DNA of 64,000 nt from Melanopsichium pennsylvanicum (GCA_900208305.1 OAPG01000002.1:806001-870000), one strand, 5' to 3'; positions 19,665 to 30,261 are shown, numbered from the stretch's first letter. The notes: generated by a model from the letters alone, not told the origin. Translations and numbers: made by a program.

Positions 19665-22312
19665 GTTTTTTTTGCTGCTGCTGCGAGCTTGCTAACGTGT
19701 AGCTCTTCGATCTCCGATGGCCTGTTCCGTTCTTGATCACTGGTTGGCCACGAATGGTGAGCCCAAGCCCGGTTTGACTCGCAAGCCCGGAGAGGTGAGC
19801 TGGAGCGCGGGCCAGAAAATTCGAGGCGTCAAACTTCTTTGCTAGCGAAGCCACCACATTGCCCCTCACGCCAACCTCTGTCTTTTGCGGCGCAGAAGTG
19901 AATGGTGGTTTGCAAGGCGGTGCCACCGAGAGAAGTGACATGGGAGCGAACGCTTTTTGCCCAGTAACAGGTGGAGCCGAGAGGGGGGTCGAAGCCATTT
20001 GTTCCTCCACCGAACGCACAGCGTGACCTTCGCCCAACCGCAGCCGGAAAGGCGACTGCTTGGTAAGCGGAGCGAGCATAGACGCTCTGGCAATGCTCGT
20101 TCGTGAAGCTTTGGCGATGGCCACGGGGGAATGATCGCTAATGCTCGCATCGCTATCGTTGTCTTGGTCTTCGATCTCTTGCTGCAACGACTCGGTGAGG
20201 ATGCGATTGCGTCGGGCGGAGGGAATAGGCGTGCCTTGACGAGGAGGCTGAGGACCACGCCAGGGAGGACTGACGCACATAAGATCGGTCAAGCGAGAGT
20301 CCATACCAACTTGCGAAAGCGAGGGTGAGCCTGGGGCAGGATGGGCGAGGGGGGAGTGTGTGACGACAGCTGCCCGCGAGACGCCTGGGGAGGCAGGCGG
20401 GGAGGGGGCGATGCTATCAGCGGATTGCGCGATTTCGTTCTGGTCGGTTTGGGCGACGAGCTCCTTTATCATCGCATCGCTATTATCCATATCCTCTTCA
20501 AGGAGAACGACTTTGGATTCTGGTGTCATAGCCTCGGCAGCGCGTTGCATGTTGGCATCGTCATACGAAGCCCTCAGCAGCTCGTCGAAAGAGTCGCACT
20601 GACCGCTATGTTCAGGATCAAATTGTGGATGAAGCAGGCCGCCTGCTGCATCGATTCGATCTTTCGGGTTGTGCCGAAGCATCTGCCGGATTAGGTCTTC
20701 TATCTCCGCACTCATCTCCCAGTGACCCAACCAGGACCCTTTCTCAGCGCGAGCGTAATAGATCTCGAACTTTTCCTTGCTGTCGAATTTCTCATCTGCA
20801 TGCTCGAAGGGCGTGCGACCGGTGAGCATCTCGAAGAAGGTGATGCCCAAAGCCCATATATCGGCTTTCCTCTCATCGTGCCATATAGCACGACACCGTT
20901 CGGGGGCAAGATACTCTGGCGTTCCCCACACGTCTTTGGACATGAATGCGTTCTCTGCAAGAGGATCATAGCGGTTTGCAAAGCCGAAATCGAACAGAGT
21001 CACCGTATCTCTTCCCAGTCCCGACGTGTCGTAGGTGACGCCGAGATTGTCGACCTTGATATCGTTGTGGCAGACACAGTGCTGGTGCAGCCAATGCATG
21101 GCCGATAGCAGCTGCTGAAAGTAGTTGCGGCAAAGCGTCTCGCCGAGACAGACCTTCATGGGCTCATCAAACTTTGGCATTACCAGCATCGCCAAGGTGG
21201 GGGTGAGGAGGAACTCATAAAAGTTGACGACATTTGGATGCCAGCCAGTGCGGTCATTGCGAACACGGCAGTTGGGGCTGTTCGCGTTGACTTGTTCAGC
21301 ACGAGGAAGCTGGTCCATGAGAGTCCGAAGAACTTTAAACTCGTTCCACAGCCGTTGTGTTCGAGCGGCAGCCGAGTACTTTGTCTCTCGTTTGCAGAGC
21401 TTGATAGCAAGAGGGCGGAAGTTAGGAGTGTTATCGATGGTGTATGTGCCTTGACCGGTGAGTTTGACAACCTTGAGGGAACGGAAAGCAGAAGTGGGGA
21501 GGTGGTCGAGCGTTCGGATTGCTTCTGCTGACCAGACGCTGCCCCACTCGCCTGCGCCTGGCGACAGTGGAGACGAGTTGAGCACGAAGAAGAGGATTCG
21601 TCGGTACACGCAGGTAAGCTTCAGCCGAAGGGAGACTTTTGCAGGGAAGGAGGTTGGGAATACTCTACTCACCGATCTCATTCAAGAACTGGTAGCGCTC
21701 CTTGAGGTCAGCCTCGCTGATCTTGAATATACCCAGCTGCATCGCCTTCATCTTGATATCTGCCATATTTTTGTCTGCCACTGGACTGAGTTGTTGAGCA
21801 TTGGATCGTTCATGTAGATGCTTAAGATCTGCTTCTTTCATGTGCGCCTTTTGCCGGGTGACGTTTGTACCTGCGTCGCGGCGTCGAATCTGCTTTGCGT
21901 TGAATGGAGCCAAAGAATGCACGACGAAGGCGGATTGTTCCGAGCGAGTACTTAATATGCGAGCTGATGACGCAGGTGGAGCGGTCGCTTGCGGAATCTT
22001 GGAAGCTAGCTGTTGAGGTTGCCGCTTTGACTGAGCCGTGTCGCTTTTGCTGGGTGAAACGTCTTTGATGCGTAGCTTGGAAAGAGAGCGCTTGAGGAGG
22101 CTGATAGAGTCTGCACTCCGAGGTGCGCCCGTGTTGCAATCAGTGTGCTTGGCGTCAGTCCGTGTCGTCACGGATCGGACGTTGGTCTGCGCTGAGCCTG
22201 TCTGGTGGAAGATTTGAGCTTGGTTGCGACGTTGGGTTTGAGATTGCCGAGTGAGCTGAGTCGACTTGACGATAGGCTTCCTGGTCTGCTGAGTCTGCTT
22301 GATGTGTGACAT
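19615..22312 (-). CDS. Serine/threonine protein kinase, two exons
   Basis: Exon 1 is 22312-21673 and exon 2 is 21557-19615; together they give 860 residues. Splicing joins NEIG to AGEWGSVW and so builds the glycine-rich loop IGAGEWGSVW, which strongly supports the intron. The kinase domain (about 207-510) shows the ATP lysine (LAIKLC), the helix-C glutamate (LWNEFKVLRTL), the catalytic loop HNDIKVDN, DFG (LFDFGFANR) and APE (LAPERC). The loop has HND instead of HRD, so this is a non-RD kinase. The 200-residue N-terminal extension is basic, Gln/Ser-rich and disordered; the C-terminal extension is Ser/Pro-rich. The start at 22312 has a good context (GCTGCCATG); an upstream in-frame ATG at 22438 is less likely. 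The subfamily is unclear. The 3' end is probably displaced by a frameshift. Confidence 0.85.
21558..21672 (-). other. Intron in the kinase gene
   Basis: A 115-nt intron with donor GTGAGT (from 21672) and acceptor CGCCAG (to 21558), phase 1. It splits the ATP-binding glycine loop. Reading through hits an in-frame TAG at once, and splicing restores GAGEWG. Confidence 0.88.
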
Positions 22313-22898
22313 GGCAGCGAGATCGCCATTACACGAGACACGGATGAGGTCAAAATGTTGTCGTGGATGGGAACACGGCTGTGAACACAGATGACACAGA
22401 GGGGCAAGCCCGTCCTTGTTTGGGAAAACGCAAAGCAAGGGCGTATTGAATGATCCTCATTTCTCTGAAAGCATTGTGGCATTTTTTTCATTTGATATCG
22501 GCAGCGATGGTGTGCACTGGCGATGGGTCATTGATGGTGGGATAATGAAGTCCGTGCGGTGCATCCTTGACTGTGCCACCGAGCGGACGTGAGAATGTAT
22601 AAATTTACTGGCAGACATTGACAGTAAACGGAAGGCTCTGTATGATGTAGGTCCAAGCCGTGTTGTCTTGATAATGATGGTGAATGCGTGTCGACACGAA
22701 GTCGACGTTGTCTGAGTCGTACCAATTTCTCCGACCCGACTTTTGACGTGTTTTCCCGGAGCGTTGGAGGGGCGAAGCGGATGCAGGTAGTGTGCGGCGT
22801 GGGAATCAAGTCAGTGCATGTGACAATCTAGGAATCAAGGTTCGAGGGTGCTGCAGATGTCCACTGAAATCGCATCAACCGCTTTGACAACAACGCTT

Positions 22899-22917
22899 TG
22901 ACTTTCCTTCAAAGTCA
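22899..22917. repeat. Inverted repeat TGACTTT-5-AAAGTCA
   Basis: Perfect 7-bp arms separated by CCTTC, in the divergent region between the kinase and transaminase genes. A copy of CGCTTTGAC lies just upstream. It could be a transcription factor site; no factor is assigned. Confidence 0.5.
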
Positions 22918-22935
22918 CACAGATGAAGAGTGACG

Positions 22936-22961
22936 TTGAGTGATCACTTTGAATGATCACA
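22936..22961. repeat. Two tandem 13-bp units around TGATCA
   Basis: Units TTGAGTGATCACT and TTGAATGATCACA follow each other directly with two differences. A third, degenerate unit begins TTGAGCG. Each unit carries the palindrome TGATCA. Confidence 0.6.
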
Positions 22962-24096
22962 TTGAGCGTGAAGCCAAATCAGATCTTTCGTGCAGTCACG
23001 GTGGGCTGTGACGTTAATGTAGGTCAGTTTTCTGTTGCCAGGTGGACGTGGAACGAATCACGTGCCAGGGTGTTTGGACGATTCCACCATCAAAGGCTGT
23101 ATGGAACTGAGTTTTGGTGCTTGACTGTGGCCACGGTGATTGCTATTGTGTATTTTAATATAATATGTTCGATGAATTTCAGAGCCGGTCGATTCCACGC
23201 TGGTCTTGTCGGCCTCGTCAATCTAATTTAGAGCACCAGATTAATGAACTCAACGCCCTGCATGTTGTGCAGGCTACTGTACTAATTCACCGAGCGTTGG
23301 CGACGAAACGCTGGCCAAAATGGAAGGATAGGATGTTGGCGCGTGGCGATGGTGCGAGTTTCTTGACGTGTCTTGGGCCCAAGCTAATCACATGTGTCAG
23401 CCAAGGACGAAAGGAATGATGCCGTAAAGCTGTTGCCTTGTCAAGGATCAGCGTGAGAAAAACAAGGGTCCAAAATCCGAGACGCCGATCAATTGGCCGA
23501 CTAATCAAGGTGCCACGCCAAAATTGCTCTCTTTTTGCTTCCTCCAGCTTTGCTGCAGCCCAGAGCGCGGTTTGATTTAATTGCGAAGATTCCGATTCTC
23601 GCGATTTGGAACCGCAGCCAACCAGTGAAGGCTGATTTCCCATTTTTTCTATCTCCCCGCAGTGCCCACAACTTTGCATTTGACAGTCCAAGAAGGGCAT
23701 AGTACGTACAAATCCGATTTTGTGTCGGCCTCGGAGCACCTTCAGTAGCTCTATCATACTCGGATCTGTTCCAAAAGAGACTGTCGGTGAATGCGACGGT
23801 TGTGATATGAGTCTGTTGCACCAATTCCATGCAGTAAATGTCGTGATCAAGTCGCTCACATTAAGTTACTTTCTCTGTTTGATGATTGAACCGTCGAGCT
23901 TTTCCCTCTTGGAAAAAGAAAACATTATTCGTCTTCTGCTGCAGATCCAACAACCTCCTTCTCTCATCTCGTCTCTCCATCGCTGATAAGTGTGTCTTCT
24001 CCGCAGACTAAAAAAGCGCAAGTTTCGCCTTGCTCGTTTGGTCTACCCTTGTCTGCTTACTCCAGTCCCAACTTGTCCTCTCAGTTGCAAAAGGCG

Positions 24097-25623
24097 ATGA
24101 TCACCTGCAGGGCCACCTCAACCGCACGGGCATGCGCTCGCACCTCGCACTCGCAGATGCACAGAATCCAACAACGCACTCTGGCAACTGTCTCCCCCTC
24201 TCTCTTCCCTGGCGAGCCATCTCAGCCCCGCCTCATCACCTCCGCCATCCCCGGCCCTAAATCCAAAGAACTCAGTGATTCCATCGGTACTTTTCAAGAG
24301 AACCGAGCTCATGGCTTTGTCGTCGACTATGCCAAATCCCAAGGCAATTGGATCGCCGACGCCGACGGCAACGTCCTCCTTGACATGTTCGCGCAGATCG
24401 CATCCATCGCTATTGGCTACAACAACCCGGATCTTATCGCTCTCGCGAAGACCGACGAGTTCATCACCGCCACCATGAATCGTGCTGCCCTCGGTTCCTT
24501 TCCCCCGACCAACTGGCAGGAGCTCGTCGAAACCGGTCTGGGCACAGTCAAGCCAAAAGGGTTGAACAACATCTTTACCGCAATGTGTGGAAGCTGTGCC
24601 AACGAGAACGCGTTCAAAGCCTCGTTCATGGCTTATCGTGCTCGCGAAAGGGGTGAAAAGGCTAAATTCACCCCAGAGGAGATGTCAAGCTGCATGAAGA
24701 ACCGAGCTCCCGGATCACCCGATCTTTCCATTCTGAGCTTCACAAGCGCTTTCCACGGCAGACTGTTTGGTTCTCTCTCGGCCACTCGCTCCAAAGCAAT
24801 TCACAAACTCGATATTCCGTCTTTCAACTGGCCTGTGGTAGAATGGCCCAATGTCAAGTATCCCTTCTCCCAAAATGCACGGGAGAACGCCCAAGCAGAG
24901 AAAGCTGCGCTTGCTCGTGTGGAAGAAGCTATCGTCAACTCCAAAAAGCAAGGCTCGGCGTACGGTCCTGTTGCAGCCCTCATCGTAGAACCGATTCAAT
25001 CCGAAGGTGGAGATAACCACGCCAGCCCTGCATTCTTTCAAGGTCTTCGCGAGGTCACCAAGAAGCACGGCGTATTCATGATCGTAGATGAAGTGCAGAC
25101 AGGAGTGGGCGCTACCGGCTCCTTCTGGGCGTTTGATAAGTGGGAGCTGAAGGATGCGCCTGATTTCGTCACTTTCTCTAAAAAGATGCAAGCCGCTGGA
25201 TTCTACCACAATATCGAGACTCGACCTTCTATGGCGTATCGAAACTACAACACGTGGATGGGAGATCCTACTCGCACCATGCAGGCTCGTCAGATCATTC
25301 GCACCATTCAAGACCATGATCTTGTTCAAAAGACGGACGAAGTGGGCAATTACATCTATTCTGAGCTGAACGAGATGATTGTTAACGGTGCGGGTAGGGG
25401 CAAGGTGGAGACGTTGAGGGGCGAGAATGCGGGGACGTTTATTGCGTTTGATGGTAGGACGGCAGAGGTGAGGGATGAATTAATTATGCAGATGAGGAAG
25501 CAAGGTGTGCATATAGGTGGATGTGGTGAGAGGGCGGTGAGGTTGAGGCCCATGTTGGTGTTTGAGAAACATCATGCCGATTTGTTCTTGGAGAAGCTCG
25601 AGAAGGCATTGGGTCAACTGTGA
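24097..25623 (+). CDS. UGA1: 4-aminobutyrate (GABA) aminotransferase, mitochondrial
   Basis: A 508-residue class III aminotransferase that moves the amino group of GABA to 2-oxoglutarate, giving succinic semialdehyde (GABA shunt). The N-terminus from ATG 24097 (MITCRATSTARACARTSHSQ) is Arg/Ser/Thr-rich with no acids, a typical mitochondrial presequence. Visible family parts are LLDMFAQIASIAIGYNNPDL, the aspartate motif MIVDEVQTGVGATGSFWAFD, and FSKKMQAAGF with the PLP lysine (residues about 362-363). The C-terminal GGCGERAVRLRPMLVFEKHH is also characteristic. The frame is open upstream to 23992 but without an ATG, which fixes the start. Codon choice changes along the gene, from C-ending at the 5' end to G- and T-ending codons at the 3' end. 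Confidence 0.95.
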   Translation: MITCRATSTARACARTSHSQMHRIQQRTLATVSPSLFPGEPSQPRLITSAIPGPKSKELSDSIGTFQENRAHGFVVDYAKSQGNWIADADGNVLLDMFAQIASIAIGYNNPDLIALAKTDEFITATMNRAALGSFPPTNWQELVETGLGTVKPKGLNNIFTAMCGSCANENAFKASFMAYRARERGEKAKFTPEEMSSCMKNRAPGSPDLSILSFTSAFHGRLFGSLSATRSKAIHKLDIPSFNWPVVEWPNVKYPFSQNARENAQAEKAALARVEEAIVNSKKQGSAYGPVAALIVEPIQSEGGDNHASPAFFQGLREVTKKHGVFMIVDEVQTGVGATGSFWAFDKWELKDAPDFVTFSKKMQAAGFYHNIETRPSMAYRNYNTWMGDPTRTMQARQIIRTIQDHDLVQKTDEVGNYIYSELNEMIVNGAGRGKVETLRGENAGTFIAFDGRTAEVRDELIMQMRKQGVHIGGCGERAVRLRPMLVFEKHHADLFLEKLEKALGQL

Positions 25624-26113
25624 TCTGCGAAGTAGGACTGTCTTTGTTTTAATTATTATGATTGGCATTGCTCTAATGTCAAATACAACATCTGTCGATA
25701 AGCTCGTCGTGATCTGTCGTCAGCGGTATGATGGTTGCAGAGTGTAGAGTATAGACTTGAGTGATCTCACTTAGAGAAGAAGAGTCAAGTCGTTGAAGCT
25801 TTTTGGAAACATCTTTTCGTGTTGATCTTTTCTTTCTTTTTTCTTTTTTTTTTTTTTCTGCGAAAGCGAAGTGAAGTACATTTACAGTAGATTTACGTAT
25901 CTGTTGCTGTGCTGCGCGGTAAAGCCTCCACTCTAGAAGGCATTTTTAACTTGTTCTGGATCGTCGGGTTGTGTTGCATCCGAGTCCCGCGCTCTTCTGT
26001 CTTCTGAACTCTCATATACTCGCTCTTATTCATCTCCTCTTGTTCTTCCATACCTTTAGCTTTCCAAATTTGGCGTCGCAATACACACTCACAATAATCA
26101 GTCAACCTTGACA
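25624..26113. other. Intergenic, T-rich
   Basis: About 490 bp between two genes on the + strand. It contains a pyrimidine tract with a long T run near 25829-25858, about 255 bp upstream of the AOS1 start. It should hold the transaminase 3' end and the AOS1 promoter. Confidence 0.4.
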
Positions 26114-27364
26114 ATGGATCAAAGCATTGCCTCTGCGGCAACCTCAAATTCAACCATCGATCCCATAACCAAACCACCTCAATCTGTCATCAATGACAAT
26201 TCGAATGCGGTAACAGAAGATGAAGCAGCTTTATACGATCGACAAATTCGACTCTGGGGACTTGAAGCACAAAATCGACTTCGCACTTCCCACATCCTCA
26301 TCGTTGGTTGGAATGGTGTTGCGACCGAAATCATCAAAAACACTGTGCTTTCAGGTATCGGTAGCATCACCATTCTCGATCCAAGCGTGATTGATGGTGA
26401 AATCGACCTTGTTTCTGGATTCTTTTTCCGCCATGGTGAAGTTGGTCAATTGAAATGTTCCCAGGCGCCTCTTGATCGAGTACGATCGCTCAACCCTTTA
26501 GTCAAGGTTGAAGGCGTTTTCAATCTAGAGTTGTATGAAACTTTGTTGATTGGAGATGATCGCGCCATTGCTTGGCTAAAGGAGAAAAAAGTTGACGTAC
26601 TTGTAGCAGGGACGCCTTTTGCTCTTAGCTCTTCGAATCGAATTATCACTACTAGTTGTCAAGATGTTGTTCAAAGATTGAATCAAACCACACGTGGTGC
26701 AGGTGTAAAGTTCTTCCTAAGTGCAACGTATGGATTTGGAGGATTCTACTTTTCCGACCAAGTTATTCACGATTATCTTATCGAACGTACTCTTCCTTCA
26801 ACAACGAATCAAGGTGAAATTGAAACAAGGAGGGTGAAACAAAGACAGATTTTTATTCCAATTTCGGAATGTTTGGCGTATACTTGGAAAAATTTAACTC
26901 AACGTCAACAGAAAAGAATTGGAATTCCAGTGGATTGGTTCATTTGGTTAGCTTTTACTGATCTCATTACCAATTCTTCAAGTTTGAATCAAGATGGGGA
27001 GAATTCTTTTCGCAACCAGAATGATCTGTTTATAAATTCTCATCTAACTTCAAATGCGCTCAAGGATCGAACGTTTGAATTGATTAGGGAGAAAGGTTTG
27101 GAACCAAAAATGATTTTTGGAACTCAAGTAGATGAGAAGGAAATTGAAAATATTTTTCAAACTAGACTTGGTCAAGGTGGATTTGGGATAACATTGGCAC
27201 CAGTTGCTAGTGTATTGGGTGGAATGTTGAGTCAAGATATTTTGAACGCGATAAGTGGTAGGGAAGAACCAGTTGTGAATTGGTTGTTTTTACATGCTGA
27301 TGCGAGTGGTTCCGCCAGTGTACATCGTATTGGTAATATTCAAAGTGCGATAGTCGTCGATTGA
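26114..27364 (+). CDS. AOS1: SUMO-activating enzyme subunit 1 (Aos1/SAE1)
   Basis: A 416-residue ThiF/E1-like protein, half of the SUMO E1 heterodimer with Uba2, acting in the nucleus. The N-terminal signature DEAALYDRQIRLWGLEAQNR is diagnostic of Aos1/Uba-type E1 halves. It is followed by the nucleotide-binding strand ILIVGWNGVATEIIKN, where the usual GxxGxG is changed to GWNGVA. A loop SLNPLVKV and the C-terminal APVASVLGGMLSQDILNAIS also match. No catalytic-Cys domain is seen, as expected for this subunit. The neddylation subunit Ula1 is the alternative, but the N-terminus fits Aos1 better. Start: ATG 26114 (the frame opens two codons earlier without an ATG). Codons are clearly richer in A/T than in neighbouring genes. 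Confidence 0.92.
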   Translation: MDQSIASAATSNSTIDPITKPPQSVINDNSNAVTEDEAALYDRQIRLWGLEAQNRLRTSHILIVGWNGVATEIIKNTVLSGIGSITILDPSVIDGEIDLVSGFFFRHGEVGQLKCSQAPLDRVRSLNPLVKVEGVFNLELYETLLIGDDRAIAWLKEKKVDVLVAGTPFALSSSNRIITTSCQDVVQRLNQTTRGAGVKFFLSATYGFGGFYFSDQVIHDYLIERTLPSTTNQGEIETRRVKQRQIFIPISECLAYTWKNLTQRQQKRIGIPVDWFIWLAFTDLITNSSSLNQDGENSFRNQNDLFINSHLTSNALKDRTFELIREKGLEPKMIFGTQVDEKEIENIFQTRLGQGGFGITLAPVASVLGGMLSQDILNAISGREEPVVNWLFLHADASGSASVHRIGNIQSAIVVD

Positions 27365-28080
27365 GATCGCGACACATACTCTCTCAAACCGTCATCATCA
27401 TTCGAAACACGAACAAGAGGAGCAGGAAGGCAAGTTGAAAGACGAGTTGAAATCCAACTGCTCTGACACCCTTTTTTGGTATATGCAGATTGGGACATGT
27501 AAGCAGATATCTCACATTATGTCTCCCGACAAATTCTCATGCCAAACGATCAGTTAGGTGGTAGTGATGACGTGCGTTTGATAATGGTCAAATAAGCAGT
27601 TTGTTCCAAACCTGAAGGAGACCGGGGGAGAGCTAAGCAAAATAGAATGAGTGTGAATCAGAGATAGTACAAACCAAAAAAGGGACCATATCCAACAGTA
27701 GTCGAAGAAATAAGATCAAGCATCACAGCGAATCGAAGGAAAGAACAAAAGAGGAAAGGGGGAAAAGGAGTGTGTGTGTTTGTGATCTGCTAGGCCCGAT
27801 ACAGGAAATCCAAGGGCCTGAGCAGGAGCGTTGATGGTACACGTAAAGAACTGTAACTTGGTGTCAAAATCGCGAGGGGAATCTGGAATGAAATTGAAGA
27901 AAGAATTTGTGGGGCAATGAGGGGTAAACAGTAATATACCCTTTAATGAAGCTGAGTTACCCATCCGCTTTCAAATTAATGGACTATAGCTCTCAATATG
28001 AAAGGTTTTGTTGCCGGAAAGACGATTTTCGACGAACTCGACCCTTTCTTTCTTTCCTTGCTTCCTCTCCTTGTTTCGCA
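27365..28080. other. Convergent intergenic region, AT-rich
   Basis: About 715 bp between the AOS1 stop and the stop of the GPI protein gene. I see no gene in it. It should hold both 3' untranslated regions. Confidence 0.4.
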
Positions 28081-29124
28081 TTACAAACCTACGATCAATG
28101 CCGCACTCGCCACAGTAGCAATGACAGCAACACCTAACGTTCCAACATCCACTTTACCACCCAAAGCACCGTTCTGGGCGGTGCCACCTTGAACCACAGT
28201 ATAGCTAGGTTTATCACCTTGACTCTTGACCGCATAGTTTGCCGCATACTGACCTGGTTTTCCACACGTGGAACCAAAGTTATCCGCACAAACATTGAGA
28301 CAATTGTTCTGATCCTCAATCCCCTGACCAGGTTTAATACACGCGTCACGACAAGCAGTGTTCCTACCTTGACAATCCGCCAACATGACCGGCCACTGAT
28401 ACTGCTCCAATCGACTAACACCCTTGCTGCAGGTGCAGGCTACACCCATGTACTTTATTTCGCAAAAGTTGGTGAGCGTAGCCGTGGTATCGTTGCATCC
28501 GGCGGTTTGACAGAATTGCATCTGACTGGCACAGAGCGCCGTCTTTGCTTGATCGCTCGACGAGTTTGCAGCCAAGTTCCAGTTGTAAACGGGTAGACCA
28601 GAGGTATCTGCGAAAACGATCTGGTATGGATTGCTCTGTAGCGTGGGGATGGAAAGGAAGGTGCCGGTAGCGGTAGCGTTGGGCAATGAGTAGTTGGAAG
28701 AAGGAGTCGCAGAGATGGCAGAGACGGTGGAAGGAAGGAGCGAAACGTCGATGCTGGATGTTGAGGTAGGAAGAGGTGGAGGGATGTAGGTGACTGTTCC
28801 AGCGGCGTAAGCAGGGGAAGAGACGGAGTCGGAGGCAATGGTGGATGTAGCAGGGGCATCGGAACCCGAAGCGGCAGTGATGGCCGAGGTGGGCGCAGAT
28901 GCTGAGGATGGCGATGTTGGAGAGGATACAGAGGATACAGAGGAGGCTGCCACTGAAGTGGGAGCGGATGATGCGGATAATGCAACCGAGGATGTTGAGG
29001 ATGCTGAGGATGCTTGTTGAGATGTTCCGCCCAAGTCAAGGGAATCGATCTGGGCGGACGAGGGTGTGGCTGCCAAAAGAGCGGCAGCAGAGAATGCCAC
29101 AAGAGCGGAGAGGTTGCGCTTCAT
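28081..29124 (-). CDS. Secreted GPI-anchored Cys-rich cell-wall protein
   Basis: A 347-residue protein starting at ATG 29124 with a clear signal peptide (MKRNLSALVAFSAAALLAAT, cleavage near Ala-Gln at about 25). A Ser/Thr/Ala/Pro-rich stalk follows (about 30-190), probably O-mannosylated. Next is a compact domain with about a dozen Cys (from ALCASQMQFCQTAGCNDTTA to DNFGSTCGKPGQYA), which looks like a fungal-specific secreted Cys-rich domain of unknown function. The C-terminus is a small-residue region followed by a hydrophobic tail (VGTLGVAVIATVASAALIVG), a GPI-attachment signal. The frame extends 22 codons further upstream, but that would bury the signal peptide. Its role in the wall or on the host surface is not known. 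Confidence 0.85.
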   Translation of the reverse strand: MKRNLSALVAFSAAALLAATPSSAQIDSLDLGGTSQQASSASSTSSVALSASSAPTSVAASSVSSVSSPTSPSSASAPTSAITAASGSDAPATSTIASDSVSSPAYAAGTVTYIPPPLPTSTSSIDVSLLPSTVSAISATPSSNYSLPNATATGTFLSIPTLQSNPYQIVFADTSGLPVYNWNLAANSSSDQAKTALCASQMQFCQTAGCNDTTATLTNFCEIKYMGVACTCSKGVSRLEQYQWPVMLADCQGRNTACRDACIKPGQGIEDQNNCLNVCADNFGSTCGKPGQYAANYAVKSQGDKPSYTVVQGGTAQNGALGGKVDVGTLGVAVIATVASAALIVGL

Positions 29125-30071
29125 GATAAATGTGTTTACGTGTGCGATTTCAAGGAAAGGTTTGGAAGGAAGGGTGCGTATCTGTTGCAAGAACAGCGGT
29201 TCCTTGCGAGATGGCGTGATGCGAGAACGGGTGGAAGACAGAAAATGTAAAGGGATTCCGAGGGTTGTCGCTGGTGATAGGAGATGATAAGATGGACAAA
29301 AGTAGAGGAGGAAACGAGAATGAATAGGCTAGGATGTTGCAAGGACGAAAAGGGAGGGTGATGATAATATGATGATGATGATGATGATCTGATCAAGGAC
29401 AATGCGGGATGGATGAAGGGGAAAGCGAAGTGGATGAGGCTAAGGCAAGTTCGAGTGTATAGAGAGAGCGGCTGTTGAACGTCGAGACTACTGCTAAGCT
29501 GGACAAGGGCAAGGGCAATTGGAAATGGAATTCAAGCCACAGACGATGCTGATCAGCCGATGTGCCAGTGTGAGTCTCATGCACGACGAGGAACCAAGCT
29601 CGGAAGCAGGCGAACGCACACAACACAGAGAGTACGAAGCGGCGGAGCGGCGGAGGCTCCAGAATCTGACTTACTCTCAGAGCGATTGAGCGAAAAGAAG
29701 AGAGTACTATGTAGCAGAAGATAAGTGTGCTGTCGCTTAATGATTCCGCCGTGTGTGTGGGGAAGCAGGACAAAAACCAAAGAGAGAAAAAGGAATCGTC
29801 CGGTCGTGCATACAAAATGTATCATTGTGGAAACGGAAGGGGAAACTCGTCAATTCCTTCGAGGTAGCCAGACTGGCTGAGACTGGATTTGGTAACCACC
29901 ACAGCATTCAGAGAGTCGCACAAGAAAAGGAGAGGCAGTCTCGTCAGATTCCAAGTCGGCTCCAAGTTAGCTGGATGTCTTGTCACACACAGCCGAGATT
30001 CCAAGTTTGCATCAAAATCTGCAAAAGGAACAAACAGCTAACATGCTCTACTTGCTCGCACAGTCAATTTC

Positions 30072-30116
30072 TTTATTTATTTTATTTATTTTATTTATTT
30101 TATTTATTTTATTTAC
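30072..30116. repeat. Five tandem copies of TTTATTTAT
   Basis: A 9-bp unit repeated five times, with the last copy ending in C instead of T. It lies in the region upstream of RRN7. Confidence 0.9.
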
Positions 30117-30261
30117 TTGCTTGTGCACTTTTGTGATTGCCCGCTGACAGTAGCGCCAGTTCGAGTGCCTTGCACAGTTCTTTGCATCACAAGTGATTGG
30201 CGGCCTAATGTGACGATTTTTAGGCGAGGGCTGGCGGAGCTCGAATCCGAAGTGGTTTGAC

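Larger units (their letters stand above)
22313..24096. promoter_or_regulatory. Long divergent upstream region, kinase and GABA transaminase
   Basis: About 1.8 kb without a supportable gene, the longest gap in the window. It is divergent, so it should carry both promoters. It contains a cluster of TGAC/GTCA motifs with an inverted repeat at 22899-22917 and a 13-bp tandem repeat at 22936-22961. A CT-rich leader precedes the transaminase start. A 190-codon antisense frame at 23287-23859 has no recognisable content. Confidence 0.45.

Noticed and set aside
19660..19680. Programmed -1 frameshift at the kinase A8 run
   Set aside because: The downstream frame needs +1 (or -2), not -1, so the usual slippery heptamer mechanism does not fit.
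23287..23859. 190-codon antisense frame upstream of the transaminase
   Set aside because: No motif or homology that I recognise, and it lies in a probable promoter region.
30181..30260. tRNA-like TCGAATCC segment
   Set aside because: No matching acceptor stem, D arm or anticodon arm around it.
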